Shown here: positions 25,608 through 37,183 of the stretch, one piece after another
Position numbering within the stretch: position 1 is the stretch's first letter
Layout of the letters: the number at the start of each line of letters is the position of its first letter
Origin: Stenotrophomonas maltophilia
GTDB taxonomy: Bacteria; Pseudomonadota; Gammaproteobacteria; Xanthomonadales; Xanthomonadaceae
NCBI RefSeq assembly: GCF_006970445.1
Contig: NZ_CP033877.1
Span: forward strand, 3,294,750 to 3,358,749
Direction: 5' to 3'
DNA length: 64,000 nucleotides
Notes under the pieces: model-generated
Databases searched by the model: none
Seen by the model: only the letters and a program-made list of their open reading frames with translations
Told to the model about the DNA's origin: nothing
Position numbers and translations under genes: made by a program

Positions 25608-27572
25608 GTGAAACACCGTCATCTCCTGCTGGCCTCGGCAATCGCCGTCGCCACGCTGGCCCTGGCCGCCTGCAAGAAGGAAGCTGCCCCAGGCACCGAT
25701 ACCGCCAGCAGCAGCGCTCCGGCCGGCGAAACCGCCGACCAGTTCGTGGCCCGCATCAATGCCGAGTTCAAGGCCGCCTACCCGGAGATGACCTCGGCGC
25801 AGTGGCTGTCCTCCACCTACATCAACGGTGATTCGGAACGCATCGCGGCCAAGGCCAACGAGCGCTCGCTGACCCAGCTCAACAGCTGGATCGAACAGGC
25901 GGCCAAGTTCGACGGCAAGCCGATGAGCGAGGACAGCAAGCGCGCGATCCACCTGCTGAAGCTGATGTCGTCGATGCCGGCGCCGCGCGACCCGGCCAAG
26001 CTGGCCGAGCTGACCCAGATCGCCACTCGCATGGAAGGCAGCTACGGCGCCGGCAAGTACTGCACCGACGCCAACGATCCGAACTCCTGCCGCCAGCTGG
26101 GCGAGCTGGAGCAGGTGCTGGCACGCAGCCGCGATTACGACAAGCAGCTCGACGCCTGGCAGGGCTGGCACAGCACCACCAAGAGCATGCGCGGCGACTA
26201 CCAGAAGTTCGTCGGCCTGGTGAACGAAGGCGCCAAGGGCATGGGCTTCACCGATGCCGGCCAGATGTGGCGCAGCGGCTACGACATGCCGCCGGAACAG
26301 ATCGGCCCGGAAACCGATCGCCTGTGGGAACAGGTCAAGCCGATGTACGAGCAGCTGCACTGCTACGCGCGCGGCAAGCTGGACAAGACCTACGGCAAGG
26401 ACAAGGCCGAAGTGGGCAACGGCCTGATCGCCGCGCACCTGCTGGGCAACATGTGGCAGCAGGACTGGTCGAACCTGTGGGACCAGCTGGAACCGTACCC
26501 GGGTGCCGGCAGCCTGGACATCACCGCTGCGCTGGAAAAGCAGTACCAGACCAACCTGAGCGCGGCGCTGGCCAAGGCCGGCAAGGATGCCAACGTGGCA
26601 GCGCAGTACAAGGCGCAGCGCGAGGCCGAACTGCGTACCGCCAAGCAGATGACCGAACGCGCACAGGACTTCTACGTGTCGCTGGGCATGCCGTCGCTGC
26701 CGCAGTCGTACTGGGAACGCACCCAGTTCATCAAGCCTGACGACCGCGACGTGGTCTGCCACGCCAGCGCCTGGGACATGAACATGGAAGGCGACGTGCG
26801 CACCAAGATGTGCATCAAGCCGAACGAAGAGAACTTCACCACCATCTACCACGAGCTGGGCCACATCTATTACGACCTGGCCTACAACCCGCTGCCCCCG
26901 CTGTTCCAGGGCGGTGCCAACGATGGTTTCCATGAAGCGATCGGCGACACCATCGTGCTGGCGATGACGCCCAAGTACCTCAGCTCGATCGGCCTGGTCG
27001 ATGCGCCGACCGAGAGCCGCGAAGCGGTCATCAACAACCAGATGCGCATGGCGCTGTCGGGCGTGTCGTTCCTGCCGTTCGGGCTGATGATCGACCGCTG
27101 GCGCTGGGGCGTGTTCGATGGCTCGATCACCGCCGACAACTACAACAAGGCGTGGTGGGACCTGAAGGCCAAGTACCAGGGCGTGGCGCCCGCCAGCACC
27201 CGTGGCGAGGAGTTCTTCGATCCGGGCGCGAAGTACCATGTGCCGGGCAACACCCCGTACACCCGCTACTTCCTGGCGCGCATCCTGCAGTTCCAGTTCT
27301 ACAAGGGCCTGTGCGATGCGGCCGGCTACAAGGGCCCGCTGCATGAGTGCACCTTCTACGGCAACAAGGAAGCCGGCCAGAAATACTGGGCGATGCTGAG
27401 CAAGGGTGCCAGCCAGCCGTGGCAGGCCACGCTGAAGGAGCTGACCGGTACCGACAAGCTCGATGCCGGCCCGATGATCGAGTACTTCACCCCGGTCAAC
27501 GAGTGGCTGAAGCAGCAGAACGAAGGCCAGATGTGCGGCTGGCAGGCCAACGCGGCCCCGGCGGCGAAATGA
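25608..27572 (+). CDS. Peptidase M2 family (ACE-like) dipeptidyl carboxypeptidase lipoprotein
   Basis: Zinc metallopeptidase related to angiotensin-converting enzyme. The 654 residues start with a lipoprotein signal (LALAAC at about 17-22), so it is probably anchored in the envelope and trims peptides in the periplasm. The zinc site is HELGH (415-419) with the third ligand Glu443 in FHEAIGD. The M2-typical QMRMALSGVSFLPFGL and RYFLARILQFQFY are present. GTG 25608 is the start because AAGGA lies seven bases upstream and the signal peptide begins there. It is an isolated gene followed by a terminator. Confidence 0.93.
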   Translation: MKHRHLLLASAIAVATLALAACKKEAAPGTDTASSSAPAGETADQFVARINAEFKAAYPEMTSAQWLSSTYINGDSERIAAKANERSLTQLNSWIEQAAKFDGKPMSEDSKRAIHLLKLMSSMPAPRDPAKLAELTQIATRMEGSYGAGKYCTDANDPNSCRQLGELEQVLARSRDYDKQLDAWQGWHSTTKSMRGDYQKFVGLVNEGAKGMGFTDAGQMWRSGYDMPPEQIGPETDRLWEQVKPMYEQLHCYARGKLDKTYGKDKAEVGNGLIAAHLLGNMWQQDWSNLWDQLEPYPGAGSLDITAALEKQYQTNLSAALAKAGKDANVAAQYKAQREAELRTAKQMTERAQDFYVSLGMPSLPQSYWERTQFIKPDDRDVVCHASAWDMNMEGDVRTKMCIKPNEENFTTIYHELGHIYYDLAYNPLPPLFQGGANDGFHEAIGDTIVLAMTPKYLSSIGLVDAPTESREAVINNQMRMALSGVSFLPFGLMIDRWRWGVFDGSITADNYNKAWWDLKAKYQGVAPASTRGEEFFDPGAKYHVPGNTPYTRYFLARILQFQFYKGLCDAAGYKGPLHECTFYGNKEAGQKYWAMLSKGASQPWQATLKELTGTDKLDAGPMIEYFTPVNEWLKQQNEGQMCGWQANAAPAAK

Positions 27573-27574
27573 GA

Positions 27575-27610
27575 AAAGGGGCGGGCCCGCGAGGATCCGC
27601 CCCTTTCTGG
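27575..27610 (+). terminator. Rho-independent terminator of the M2 peptidase gene
   Basis: AAAGGGGCGG pairs with CCGCCCCTTT around a 12-base loop, starting 2 bp after the stop. Confidence 0.75.
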
Positions 27611-27681
27611 TAGTGCCGGCCGCTGGCCGGCAACTACGCGATGAAGACCCAACGGGCAGCCGGCCAGCGGCCGGCTCTGCC
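27610..27681. repeat. SMAG REP pair, facing each other
   Basis: GTAG-headed TGCCGGCC/GGCCGGCA at 27610-27632 and a variant inverted unit GCAGCCGGCC/GGCCGGCTCTGC at 27657-27681, together able to form a larger hairpin between two convergent genes. Confidence 0.8.
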
Positions 27682-27691
27682 GAAATGCCTG

Positions 27692-28084
27692 TCAGCTGTT
27701 CTTCTTCGCGGCCATCGCAGCGGCCAGCTCGGCCTTGAATTCCTCGAAGGTCTGGCCCTTCTCCTGCGCTTCGGCCTGTGCGGCATCGCGCAGCGCATCG
27801 GAGTACATCAGGCGCACCGGCGTGCCGTTGCGCTCGTGCAGTTCACCGGCCTGCATGATCAGCGCCAGCACCTGCGCAGCGCTCTCGCTGTGGCCAGCGA
27901 TGCGGCCGTCCATGCCCAGCACCCATTCGCCGTCGCGGCGCACGACACCCGCCAGCAGGGTGCGCTGTGCATCGCGCAGTTCCGCATGCGGCTCCACCGG
28001 CGAGGCCTGGGCAGCGGCCTTGTTGGCGGCCTGCTTTTCCTGGCGACGGCGCTGGTCGCGGCGGGTCTTGGAACTGGTGGACAT
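27692..28084 (-). CDS. Hypothetical protein, charged N-terminus
   Basis: A 130-residue cytosolic protein. The N-terminal 35 residues are strongly basic and Ala-rich (TRRDQRRRQEKQAANKAAAQ). The remainder, with LLAGVVRRDGEWVLGMDGRIAGHS and FEEFKAELAAAMAAKKNS, is probably mostly helical at the end. I do not recognise a family. ATG 28084 is chosen over the in-frame 28147 start because the latter lies in basic low-complexity sequence without a ribosome site. Confidence 0.75.
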   Translation of the reverse strand: MSTSSKTRRDQRRRQEKQAANKAAAQASPVEPHAELRDAQRTLLAGVVRRDGEWVLGMDGRIAGHSESAAQVLALIMQAGELHERNGTPVRLMYSDALRDAAQAEAQEKGQTFEEFKAELAAAMAAKKNS

Positions 28085-28153
28085 GGTGCGGTACCGCTGC
28101 GAAGGGGGGCGCAAGGATAGCGCACCCCGCCCGCCACACCGCTTCACACCCCC

Positions 28154-29050
28154 TCAGTCCAGCACTTTCCCGTGCCGCCAGTAGCCCATGAAGGTGATCG
28201 CACGGCGGTCCAGCCCGCAATCGCGCACCAGGTGGCGGCGGATCGCCATCACCGCCCCCGCTTCGCCCGCCACCCAGGCATACAGCGGCCCGGCCACGCG
28301 GGTATCGGCCTGCTCCCAGAGGATCTGCGTATCGACGTCGATCTCTTCCAGCGCATCGCCGGCAGCCACGCTCGAGGTCGCTGCCAGCCGTTCCTGGACT
28401 GCCTGCAGCAAGGGCTGCCCGTACGCCGCCTGCCCGCGCGGCAACCAGACCAGCTCGGCCGTGGGCGGCGCCTTCAGGGGAACCGCATCACCGGCCTGCG
28501 CCACTTCCAGCAGGGCCAGCGTGCGCGGCGGATCCACCATGGCCGCCAGTTCCTCCAGGATCCCGGCCACTGCCGGCAGCGCGGTCTCGTCAGCCACCAG
28601 CAGCACCTGGCCAACACCGGTCGGCGGCTTCCATTCCCAGCCCTCGCTGCTGCCGGCGCAATCGGCATCCGGGGCCAGCAGCACCACGCGGTCGCCCGGC
28701 CGGGCATGCATGGCCCAGCGCGAAGCGGGGCCGGTCACGCCGTGAATGACGAAATCGACATCGACCTCGCCCTGCTCCGCACGCAGCTGGCGGATGGTAT
28801 AGGTGCGCATCGGCGGGCGCTGATCGTCCGGCAGGGCCCGATAGCGTGGGTACCAGTCGTCACCGCTGGGGACCTGCGGCACCTCCTGGCCGGGCAAGGG
28901 GAAGAACACCTTGATGCGCTGGTCCGGGCCTTCGGTTTTCATCCGCGCCACGTCGGCACCGGTGAACACCATGCGGTCCAGGGAAGGGGAAAGAACGCGG
29001 CGCTCCTTCAGCGCCACCTCGAACAGGCGGTAGGTCTGCTGCGCAGCCAT
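28154..29050 (-). CDS. Siderophore-interacting protein (ferric-siderophore reductase type)
   Basis: Cytosolic FAD-binding protein of the SIP/ViuB family that reduces ferric siderophores to release iron. The 298 residues show the FAD-binding barrel with MRTYTIRQLR and FVIHGVTGPASRWAMHARPGD, then the SIP domain with LLVADETALPAVAGILEEL and the C-terminal GYWRHGKVLD typical of the family. GAGGTT precedes ATG 29050. No siderophore synthesis or uptake gene is adjacent. Confidence 0.92.
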   Translation of the reverse strand: MAAQQTYRLFEVALKERRVLSPSLDRMVFTGADVARMKTEGPDQRIKVFFPLPGQEVPQVPSGDDWYPRYRALPDDQRPPMRTYTIRQLRAEQGEVDVDFVIHGVTGPASRWAMHARPGDRVVLLAPDADCAGSSEGWEWKPPTGVGQVLLVADETALPAVAGILEELAAMVDPPRTLALLEVAQAGDAVPLKAPPTAELVWLPRGQAAYGQPLLQAVQERLAATSSVAAGDALEEIDVDTQILWEQADTRVAGPLYAWVAGEAGAVMAIRRHLVRDCGLDRRAITFMGYWRHGKVLD

Positions 29051-29191
29051 GGGGGAACCTCATGCAACGACATCGGATTGGCTGGCTGTCGTGCACCCAC
29101 GCACCGGCTGGCTGGAGTGCCCAGCCTAGTCCGGTGATTTCCCGTCGCAAGCGTTGCGGGCGCCACGGCCCGCCCTACCCCTGCGCGCTGC

Positions 29192-30442
29192 TCAGTGACC
29201 CGTGCAGGCCGCCTGCGCCGCGCGTTCGCGCTGGTGTTCCCAGTACCAGAACACGAAGCCGGCGCCGAAGAACGCCGCCTGGCCCAGGGCCAGGTGCAGC
29301 GGGCTGGCGCTCAGCAGCGGCGACACCACGCCGGCCACTACGGTGCTGATCATCAGCTGCACGAAGGCCTGCAGCGACGAGGCCAGGCCGCGCTGGTGCG
29401 GGTACATGTCCAGCACCGCCAGCGCCAGGATCGGGAAGATCAGCGCCATGCCCATGCCGCCCAGGAAGATCGGCAGCACTGCCCACGGCAGCACGAACTG
29501 CGGCGACAGCGCCACGTAGCCGACGTTCAGCAGCACCGACAACGCGCACAGGCCGAACCCAATGGACACCTGGCGGGTGGGCGTGGTGTGCCCAGCCATG
29601 CGCCCGGACAGGAACGAGCCGGTGGTCATGCCACCGATGGTGGGAATGAACAGCCACGCAAAGCCGCCCTCGCCCAGGTGCAGGTGCTGCATCACGAACA
29701 CCGGCGCCGAGGAGATGTACAGGAAGATGCCACCGAAACCGATGCTGCCGGCCAGCGCCAGGCGCAGGAAACGCGGGTTGAAGCCGATGCGCACGTAATC
29801 ACGCATCAACGTTCGCGGCGACAACGGCACGCGTGCTTCGACCGGATGGGTCTCCGGCAGGTAGCGCGCAGTGGCCGCCAGCAGGACCAGGCCGAACACC
29901 ACCAGGAACCAGAAGATCAGCGGCCAGCCGGCGCCACTGAGCAGGATCCAGCCACCGATGATCGGCGCGATGGCCGGGGCGATACCGAACAGCATCGACA
30001 CCTGGCTCATCAGCCGCTGCGCGTCGTGGCCGTGGTACAGGTCGCGGATCACCGCGCGGCCGACGATCATGCCGACACCCGCCGACAGGCCCTGCAGCGC
30101 ACGGAACGCCAGCAGCGTGGTCAGGTCGGTGGACAGCGCGCAGCCAACCGAAGCGCCCACGAACACCACCAGGCCACCGAGGATCACCCACTTGCGGCCC
30201 CAGGCGTCGGACAGCGGCCCGTGCGCCAGGCTCATCAGGCCGTAGAACAGCAGGTACACGCTGATGGTCTGCTGCACCGCCACCTCGTCCACCGCCAGGC
30301 GCTGGGCCAGCTGCGGGAAGGCCGGGAAGATGGTGTCGATCGAGAACGGGCCGAACATGGCCAGGCCGGCAAGCAGCAGGGCCATGCGGCGGGTGGAGGG
30401 AGCAACAGCGGCGGTCATGGGGAAGGCGTCCGGCAAGGCCAT
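29192..30442 (-). CDS. Bcr/CflA family multidrug exporter (MFS)
   Basis: Proton-driven 12-helix major facilitator transporter of the drug-exporter-1 type, about 416 residues. The MFS loop motif is seen as LAHGPLSDAWGRKWVILGG between helices 2 and 3, and the Bcr/CflA N-terminus FGPFSIDTIFPAFPQLAQ is clear. The start is uncertain: GTG 30451, ATG 30442 and ATG 30418 are all in frame, none with a good ribosome site. Substrates cannot be inferred. Confidence 0.88.
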   Translation of the reverse strand: MALPDAFPMTAAVAPSTRRMALLLAGLAMFGPFSIDTIFPAFPQLAQRLAVDEVAVQQTISVYLLFYGLMSLAHGPLSDAWGRKWVILGGLVVFVGASVGCALSTDLTTLLAFRALQGLSAGVGMIVGRAVIRDLYHGHDAQRLMSQVSMLFGIAPAIAPIIGGWILLSGAGWPLIFWFLVVFGLVLLAATARYLPETHPVEARVPLSPRTLMRDYVRIGFNPRFLRLALAGSIGFGGIFLYISSAPVFVMQHLHLGEGGFAWLFIPTIGGMTTGSFLSGRMAGHTTPTRQVSIGFGLCALSVLLNVGYVALSPQFVLPWAVLPIFLGGMGMALIFPILALAVLDMYPHQRGLASSLQAFVQLMISTVVAGVVSPLLSASPLHLALGQAAFFGAGFVFWYWEHQRERAAQAACTGH

Positions 30443-30631
30443 GCGTGGCACGCACGGCGGGCGCCGGTCCCCTTGCAGCAGGGACGGCGCCAGATGAATT
30501 CGGGTATCCGCCCATCATAGGTGGGGAATGCGCCCGATGCCATGCAGCGGTGCACAAAACGCACGGCCGGGCCATCGGCCATTCAGGCGCGGCGGGCGGG
30601 CCCGGAGTCGGCCGGCGCGCCCGCAACGGGC

Positions 30632-30637
30632 TATAAT
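30632..30637 (+). promoter_or_regulatory. -10 element ahead of the glycine riboswitch
   Basis: Perfect TATAAT, a rare hexamer in this GC-rich sequence, about 10 bases before the first riboswitch helix. No clear -35 box is seen at the usual distance. Confidence 0.6.
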
Positions 30638-30647
30638 CGGCGGGCAA

Positions 30648-30816
30648 CACGGTGGGAGAAGCGGAACACCGCTGCCGAAGGCGCAACGCCCGTAATCGCT
30701 CAGGCCCGATACCACCCGTAACAGAACTCTGGAGAGACCGGTTCGATCCGGCGCCGAAGGGGCACGAAGCCGCGGTTTTCCGCGCTTCCAAACTCTCAGG
30801 CAAAAGGACAGAGGGG
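30648..30816 (+). ncRNA. Tandem glycine riboswitch (gcvT-type) of gcvP
   Basis: Two consecutive glycine aptamers. The first (30648 to about 30724) has GGTGGGAGAA, GCCGAAGGCGCAA and GCTCAGGCCC. The second (about 30725-30816) has CTCTGGAGAGACC, GCCGAAGGGGCA and CTCTCAGGCAAAAGGACAGA. These are the hallmark conserved segments of the class. Such switches turn on glycine cleavage when glycine is abundant. The next gene is gcvP; gcvT and gcvH are not here. Confidence 0.93.
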
Positions 30817-30883
30817 CGCCCCGCAGACCGCCGACCGGCGGCTTGTGCCCGTGCGTGTGCCCTTTCCTGACGGATCCTTCGCC

Positions 30884-33751
<2,868 letters not shown>

Positions 33752-33772
33752 TTCCTCACTGCATCGGTAAAG

Positions 33773-33800
33773 AAAACGGCCCGCGCAAGCGGGCCGTTTT
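33773..33800 (+). terminator. Rho-independent terminator of gcvP
   Basis: Perfect 12-bp stem AAAACGGCCCGC/GCGGGCCGTTTT with GCAA tetraloop, 21 bp after the stop. Confidence 0.92.
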
Positions 33801-33809
33801 CATGAGGGC

Positions 33810-33829
33810 GTGTGGACCAAGGTCCACAC
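33810..33829. repeat. GTAG-family palindrome lacking its header
   Basis: GTGTGGACC-AA-GGTCCACAC; the stem class matches the GTGTCGACC units but the CTAC end is absent. Confidence 0.55.
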
Positions 33830-33843
33830 CCACCCACATCCGA

Positions 33844-34254
33844 TCACGGGTCCGGCATCTGCCCCAGGCTCAACTGCCACGATACGCCGAAGCGGTCCTG
33901 CACCCAGCCGTAGCGGTTGCTGAAGTCATAGTCGCCCACCGGCATCAACCAATGGCCGCCCTCGCCCAGCACGCGTGCGGCACGTTCGAACTGCTCGGCG
34001 CCGGAACACTCGACGAACAGCGAGATCGACGGTGAGAAGGTGAAATCGTGCACGTCCAGGCTGTCGAAGCACAGGTAGTGGGTGCCACCGAGCAGGAAGA
34101 TGGCCTGGCGGACCTGCCCGGGCACGCCGGCGCCGGCGCCCTCGGGGTGGCGTTGCAGGGCCAGCAGGCGGAAATCGGCAAAGGCTTCGGCGTACAGGGC
34201 CAGCGCGGCCTCGGCCTGGCCGGTGAACATCAGGAAGGGACGGCTGCGCAGCAT
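33844..34254 (-). CDS. PhnB/YjdN-like VOC family protein
   Basis: A 136-residue VOC-fold protein of the 3-demethylubiquinone-9 3-methyltransferase (PhnB-like) group. Typical are FLMFTGQAEAALALYAEAF at the N-terminus and WLMPVGDYDFSNRYGWVQDRFGVSWQL near the end. The biochemical role of these proteins is unclear. ATG 34254 is preceded by AGGAG; the longer in-frame form from 34290 has no support. Confidence 0.85.
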   Translation of the reverse strand: MLRSRPFLMFTGQAEAALALYAEAFADFRLLALQRHPEGAGAGVPGQVRQAIFLLGGTHYLCFDSLDVHDFTFSPSISLFVECSGAEQFERAARVLGEGGHWLMPVGDYDFSNRYGWVQDRFGVSWQLSLGQMPDP

Positions 34255-34327
34255 GCGGTACTCCTGTTCGACGGGCCGATGACGGCCCACCGGATCAGGA
34301 TGGCACGGCGGATGTGCAGCCCCCGTG

Positions 34328-34350
34328 GTAGTGCCGGCCGCTGGCCGGCA
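34328..34350 (+). repeat. SMAG (GTAG) REP element
   Basis: GTAG plus TGCCGGCC-GCT-GGCCGGCA, ending 7 bp from the permease stop. Confidence 0.85.
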
Positions 34351-34357
34351 GCTTCAG

Positions 34358-35725
34358 TCAGGCCTCGCGCATGCGCCGTGCGATGGCGCTGCCGGCGGCG
34401 ATCGTAGCGGTCAGCGCCACCATCGACAGGAACTGCAGGCGGGTATGCGATTCACTCAGCAGCAGGCCGAAGATCAACGCCAGGATCGCCAGTGCGCAGC
34501 AGGTCAGCCACGGGAAACCGGCCATGCGGAACGGCAGGCGGGTGCCCAGGCGATCCGCGCGCCGGCGCAGCACCAGCTGCGAGACCAGCGACAGCGTCCA
34601 CACCAGCAGGCAGGTGGAACCGACGATGTTCAGCAGCACCGGCAGCACCCGATCCGGGAACAGCAGCTCCATCACCGTGGCAGCGAAGCCGAACAGTACG
34701 CTGGCCAGTACGGCGACCACCGGCACCTGGCGAGGGTCGGTCCAGCCGAGCACGGCCGGGGCTTCGCGGCGCTGCGCCAGCGAATACATCATGCGCGAGG
34801 CGCCGTAGAGGTTGGCGTTGAGCGCCGACAGCAACGCGATCACCGCGATCAGGGTGATGGCGGTACCGGCGCCCGGAATGCGCGCAATGTCCAGCACAGC
34901 CGCGAACGGCGACTTCAGTGCCTCGCTGGTCCAGGGCACCACGGCGATGATCACGCTCAGCGAGCCGATGTAGAACACCAGGATGCGCCAGGCCACAGTG
35001 CGGATGGCACGGGCGATGCTGCGCTCCGGATCTTCGGTCTCGGCCGCCGCAACGGCCACGATCTCGGTGCCGCCGAAGGCAAAAACGACAACCAGCAGCG
35101 CCGCACCGATCCCGGCCAGGCCCTTCGGTGCGAAGCCACCATGTTCGGTGAAGTTGCTCAGGCCCGGCGAGGTCACCTGCGGCAGCCACCCCATCAGCAG
35201 CGCCACGCCGATGGCGATGAAGGCCAGGATTGCCGCCACCTTGAGGATGGCGAACCAGAATTCGAACTCGCCGAAATTCTTCACCCCGAGCAGGTTGATC
35301 GCGGTGAAGAACAGCATGAACGCCAACGCTGCCATCGGTACCGGCACCGCCGGCCAGACCGTCGCCAGCAGCCCGGCCGCGCCCACCGCCTCGGCAGCGA
35401 TCACGATCACCAGCTGCACCCACCACAACCAGCCGACCGTGGCGCCGGCGGTGGCGCCCATGGCATCGGCGGCGTACACCGAGAACGCGCCGCTGGTCGG
35501 TTTGGCCGCCGCCATCTCGCCCAGTGCGTTCATCACGATGATCACCAGCGCGCCGGCCACCAGATACGACACCAGTACCGCCGGACCGGCTGCCTGCACA
35601 CCCACGCCCGAGCCCAGGAACAGGCCGGCGCCGATGGCGCTGCCCAGGCCCATCATGATCAGCTGGCGGGGCTTGAGCGAATGTCCGAGGCGGGACGGCG
35701 AAGCGGTCGGAATCGAGTTGGGCAT
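34358..35725 (-). CDS. Amino-acid permease (APC superfamily)
   Basis: A 455-residue inner-membrane transporter with about 12 helices of the AAT group. The APC signature near helix 1 is MMGLGSAIGAGLFLGSGVGV, and FAFGGTEIVAVAAAETEDPERSI is the conserved loop region near helix 6. Relatives carry aromatic amino acids, GABA, proline, D-Ala/D-Ser or Asn; the sequence alone does not decide. ATG 35725 was preferred over an in-frame extension to 35959 that would overlap the AraC gene. Confidence 0.9.
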   Translation of the reverse strand: MPNSIPTASPSRLGHSLKPRQLIMMGLGSAIGAGLFLGSGVGVQAAGPAVLVSYLVAGALVIIVMNALGEMAAAKPTSGAFSVYAADAMGATAGATVGWLWWVQLVIVIAAEAVGAAGLLATVWPAVPVPMAALAFMLFFTAINLLGVKNFGEFEFWFAILKVAAILAFIAIGVALLMGWLPQVTSPGLSNFTEHGGFAPKGLAGIGAALLVVVFAFGGTEIVAVAAAETEDPERSIARAIRTVAWRILVFYIGSLSVIIAVVPWTSEALKSPFAAVLDIARIPGAGTAITLIAVIALLSALNANLYGASRMMYSLAQRREAPAVLGWTDPRQVPVVAVLASVLFGFAATVMELLFPDRVLPVLLNIVGSTCLLVWTLSLVSQLVLRRRADRLGTRLPFRMAGFPWLTCCALAILALIFGLLLSESHTRLQFLSMVALTATIAAGSAIARRMREA

Positions 35726-35807
35726 CGGCAGGGCTGGCGGCGGGCTACAGGGGCGACACCTTACCCTGTCCCATGCCCGCGGGGATAGGCACAGCGCAGC
35801 AGGCGGC

Positions 35808-36530
35808 TCAGGCCAGCGCCGGCTCGCCGACACTGCCGCCAATGCGGGCGCGGTAGGCGCGCGGCGAGAAACCGGTTTCAGCCTTGAACTTGCGGGTGAA
35901 GGCGCTCTGGTCGCTGAAACCGCAGGCCTGGCCGATGCAGGCGATGCTGTCGTCGCCATGCAGCAGGTGCATGGCCATCTGGATCCGCAGCCGGGTCAGC
36001 ACCTGCTGCGGGGTCATCTGGAACACCTTGCGGAAACTGCGTTCCAGCTTGGACAGCGAGAAGCCGGTGATGTCCAGCAGGGTCTGCATGCGCACGTTCT
36101 CGGCGTAGTGCGCGTTGAGGTGGGCCAGGGCCAGCCGCAGCTGCTCGTACTGGGCGCCCAGGCTGTCCTTCTGGCCAAGATCGCGGGAAATGCCGATCAG
36201 TCCCTCGATGGCCCCATCGACCACCAACGGGCGCTTGCAGGTCAGGCACCAGCCCGGTTCGCGGTTGGCGAACAGGTGCAGCTCCATCAGGTTCTCGATC
36301 ACCTCGCCGGACAGCACGCGGGCGTCCTGATCGACATAGTCCGCACTGAGGCCGGTCGGGTAGATCTCGGCCGCGGTACGCCCGATCACGTCCTTGCGCG
36401 CGCGCAGGCCCAGCCGCCGCAGCATGGTCTGGTTGACGTGGGTGTAACGCCCCTGAAGATCCTTGATGAAGAACAGCACATCCGGGATGGCGTCGAACAG
36501 GGCTTCGATGTCGGCGGGCTCGACTCGCAT
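35808..36530 (-). CDS. AraC-family regulator with N-terminal PAS domain
   Basis: A 240-residue transcription factor. The first about 120 residues form a PAS domain (IEALFDAIPDVLFFIKDLQGRY, TAAEIYPTGLSADYVDQD). The C-terminal two-HTH AraC domain includes FSLSKLERSFRKVFQMTP and ACGFSDQSAFTRKFKAETGF. The PAS region suggests it senses a small ligand or redox state. It sits directly upstream of the permease on the same strand (82 bp apart), so regulation of that gene is possible but unproven. Confidence 0.88.
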   Translation of the reverse strand: MRVEPADIEALFDAIPDVLFFIKDLQGRYTHVNQTMLRRLGLRARKDVIGRTAAEIYPTGLSADYVDQDARVLSGEVIENLMELHLFANREPGWCLTCKRPLVVDGAIEGLIGISRDLGQKDSLGAQYEQLRLALAHLNAHYAENVRMQTLLDITGFSLSKLERSFRKVFQMTPQQVLTRLRIQMAMHLLHGDDSIACIGQACGFSDQSAFTRKFKAETGFSPRAYRARIGGSVGEPALA

Positions 36531-36637
36531 GGGGCAAGCATAGCCGAGGCGCCCTTGCCGGTGCGATCACCCTTGCGGGACTTGCGCTTAACGCCGCCAG
36601 GCCCACCGTGGGGACCCGCCCCACCGGAGAACCGGCC

Positions 36638-36877
36638 ATGCCCCGTGGTGACAAGTCCGCCTATACCGAAAAGCAGAAGCGCCAGGCCGAGCACATCGAG
36701 GACAGCGAGCGCGAGCGCGGTGCCAGCGAAAGCACCGCCGAGCGCATCGCGTGGGCGACCGTGAACAAGCAGGACGGTGGCGGCAAGCGCAGTGGCAGTG
36801 GGCGCAAAGAAGCGAAAACAGTGACGAAGAAGGCATTCACGAAGAAGGCCAGCTCCCCTGCCACGCGCGGCGCCTGA
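36638..36877 (+). CDS. Small basic protein, 'plasmid stabilisation'-type annotation
   Basis: A 79-residue hydrophilic protein starting MPRGDKSAYTEKQKRQAEHI, with the conserved AERIAWATVNKQDGGGKRSGSGR block and a Lys/Ala-rich tail. Similar short proteins are often annotated as plasmid stabilisation proteins, but their function is not established. CGGAG lies before ATG 36638; an upstream in-frame start at 36608 is less likely. Confidence 0.75.
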   Translation: MPRGDKSAYTEKQKRQAEHIEDSERERGASESTAERIAWATVNKQDGGGKRSGSGRKEAKTVTKKAFTKKASSPATRGA

Positions 36878-36886
36878 GAAAAGAAA

Positions 36887-36967
36887 GTGACCCGTACCGA
36901 AGCAGCCAGGAAGACCGCACACAAGACTGCAGCGAAACAAGCAGCACGCACACACTTGAGGAAATGA
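36887..36967 (+). CDS. Possible 26-residue Lys/Ala-rich peptide
   Basis: GTG 36887 opens a 26-codon frame (TRTEAARKTAHKTAAKQAAR core) 9 bp after the preceding stop, behind GAAAG. Its composition resembles the tail of the upstream protein, so it may be a detached remnant of a longer basic C-terminus. Coding is unproven. Nothing else recognisable lies between here and 37183. Confidence 0.3.
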   Translation: MTRTEAARKTAHKTAAKQAARTHLRK

Positions 36968-37183
36968 CTCAGCGGGCTCCTGTCGCTCTGCCCACTGGCT
37001 TTGATCGTACCGGCACCACCATTGCCTACCCCCTGCGCAGCGCAGAAGCCTGCCAACATTGCGCATGCGCAGGGTCTCCGGCCGACTGCACAGCGGCTAC
37101 AGCAGCCCCACCGATACGAGCAGCACTATCACCGCCAGATCACTGCAATGAGAAATCAACGGCCTCGTCACCCAACCCGTTAA

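Noticed and set aside
34358..35959. N-terminal extension of the amino-acid permease into the AraC gene region
   Set aside because: The extension is Ala/Pro/Ser/Arg-rich low complexity, overlaps the neighbouring gene on the same strand and precedes the normal APC start.
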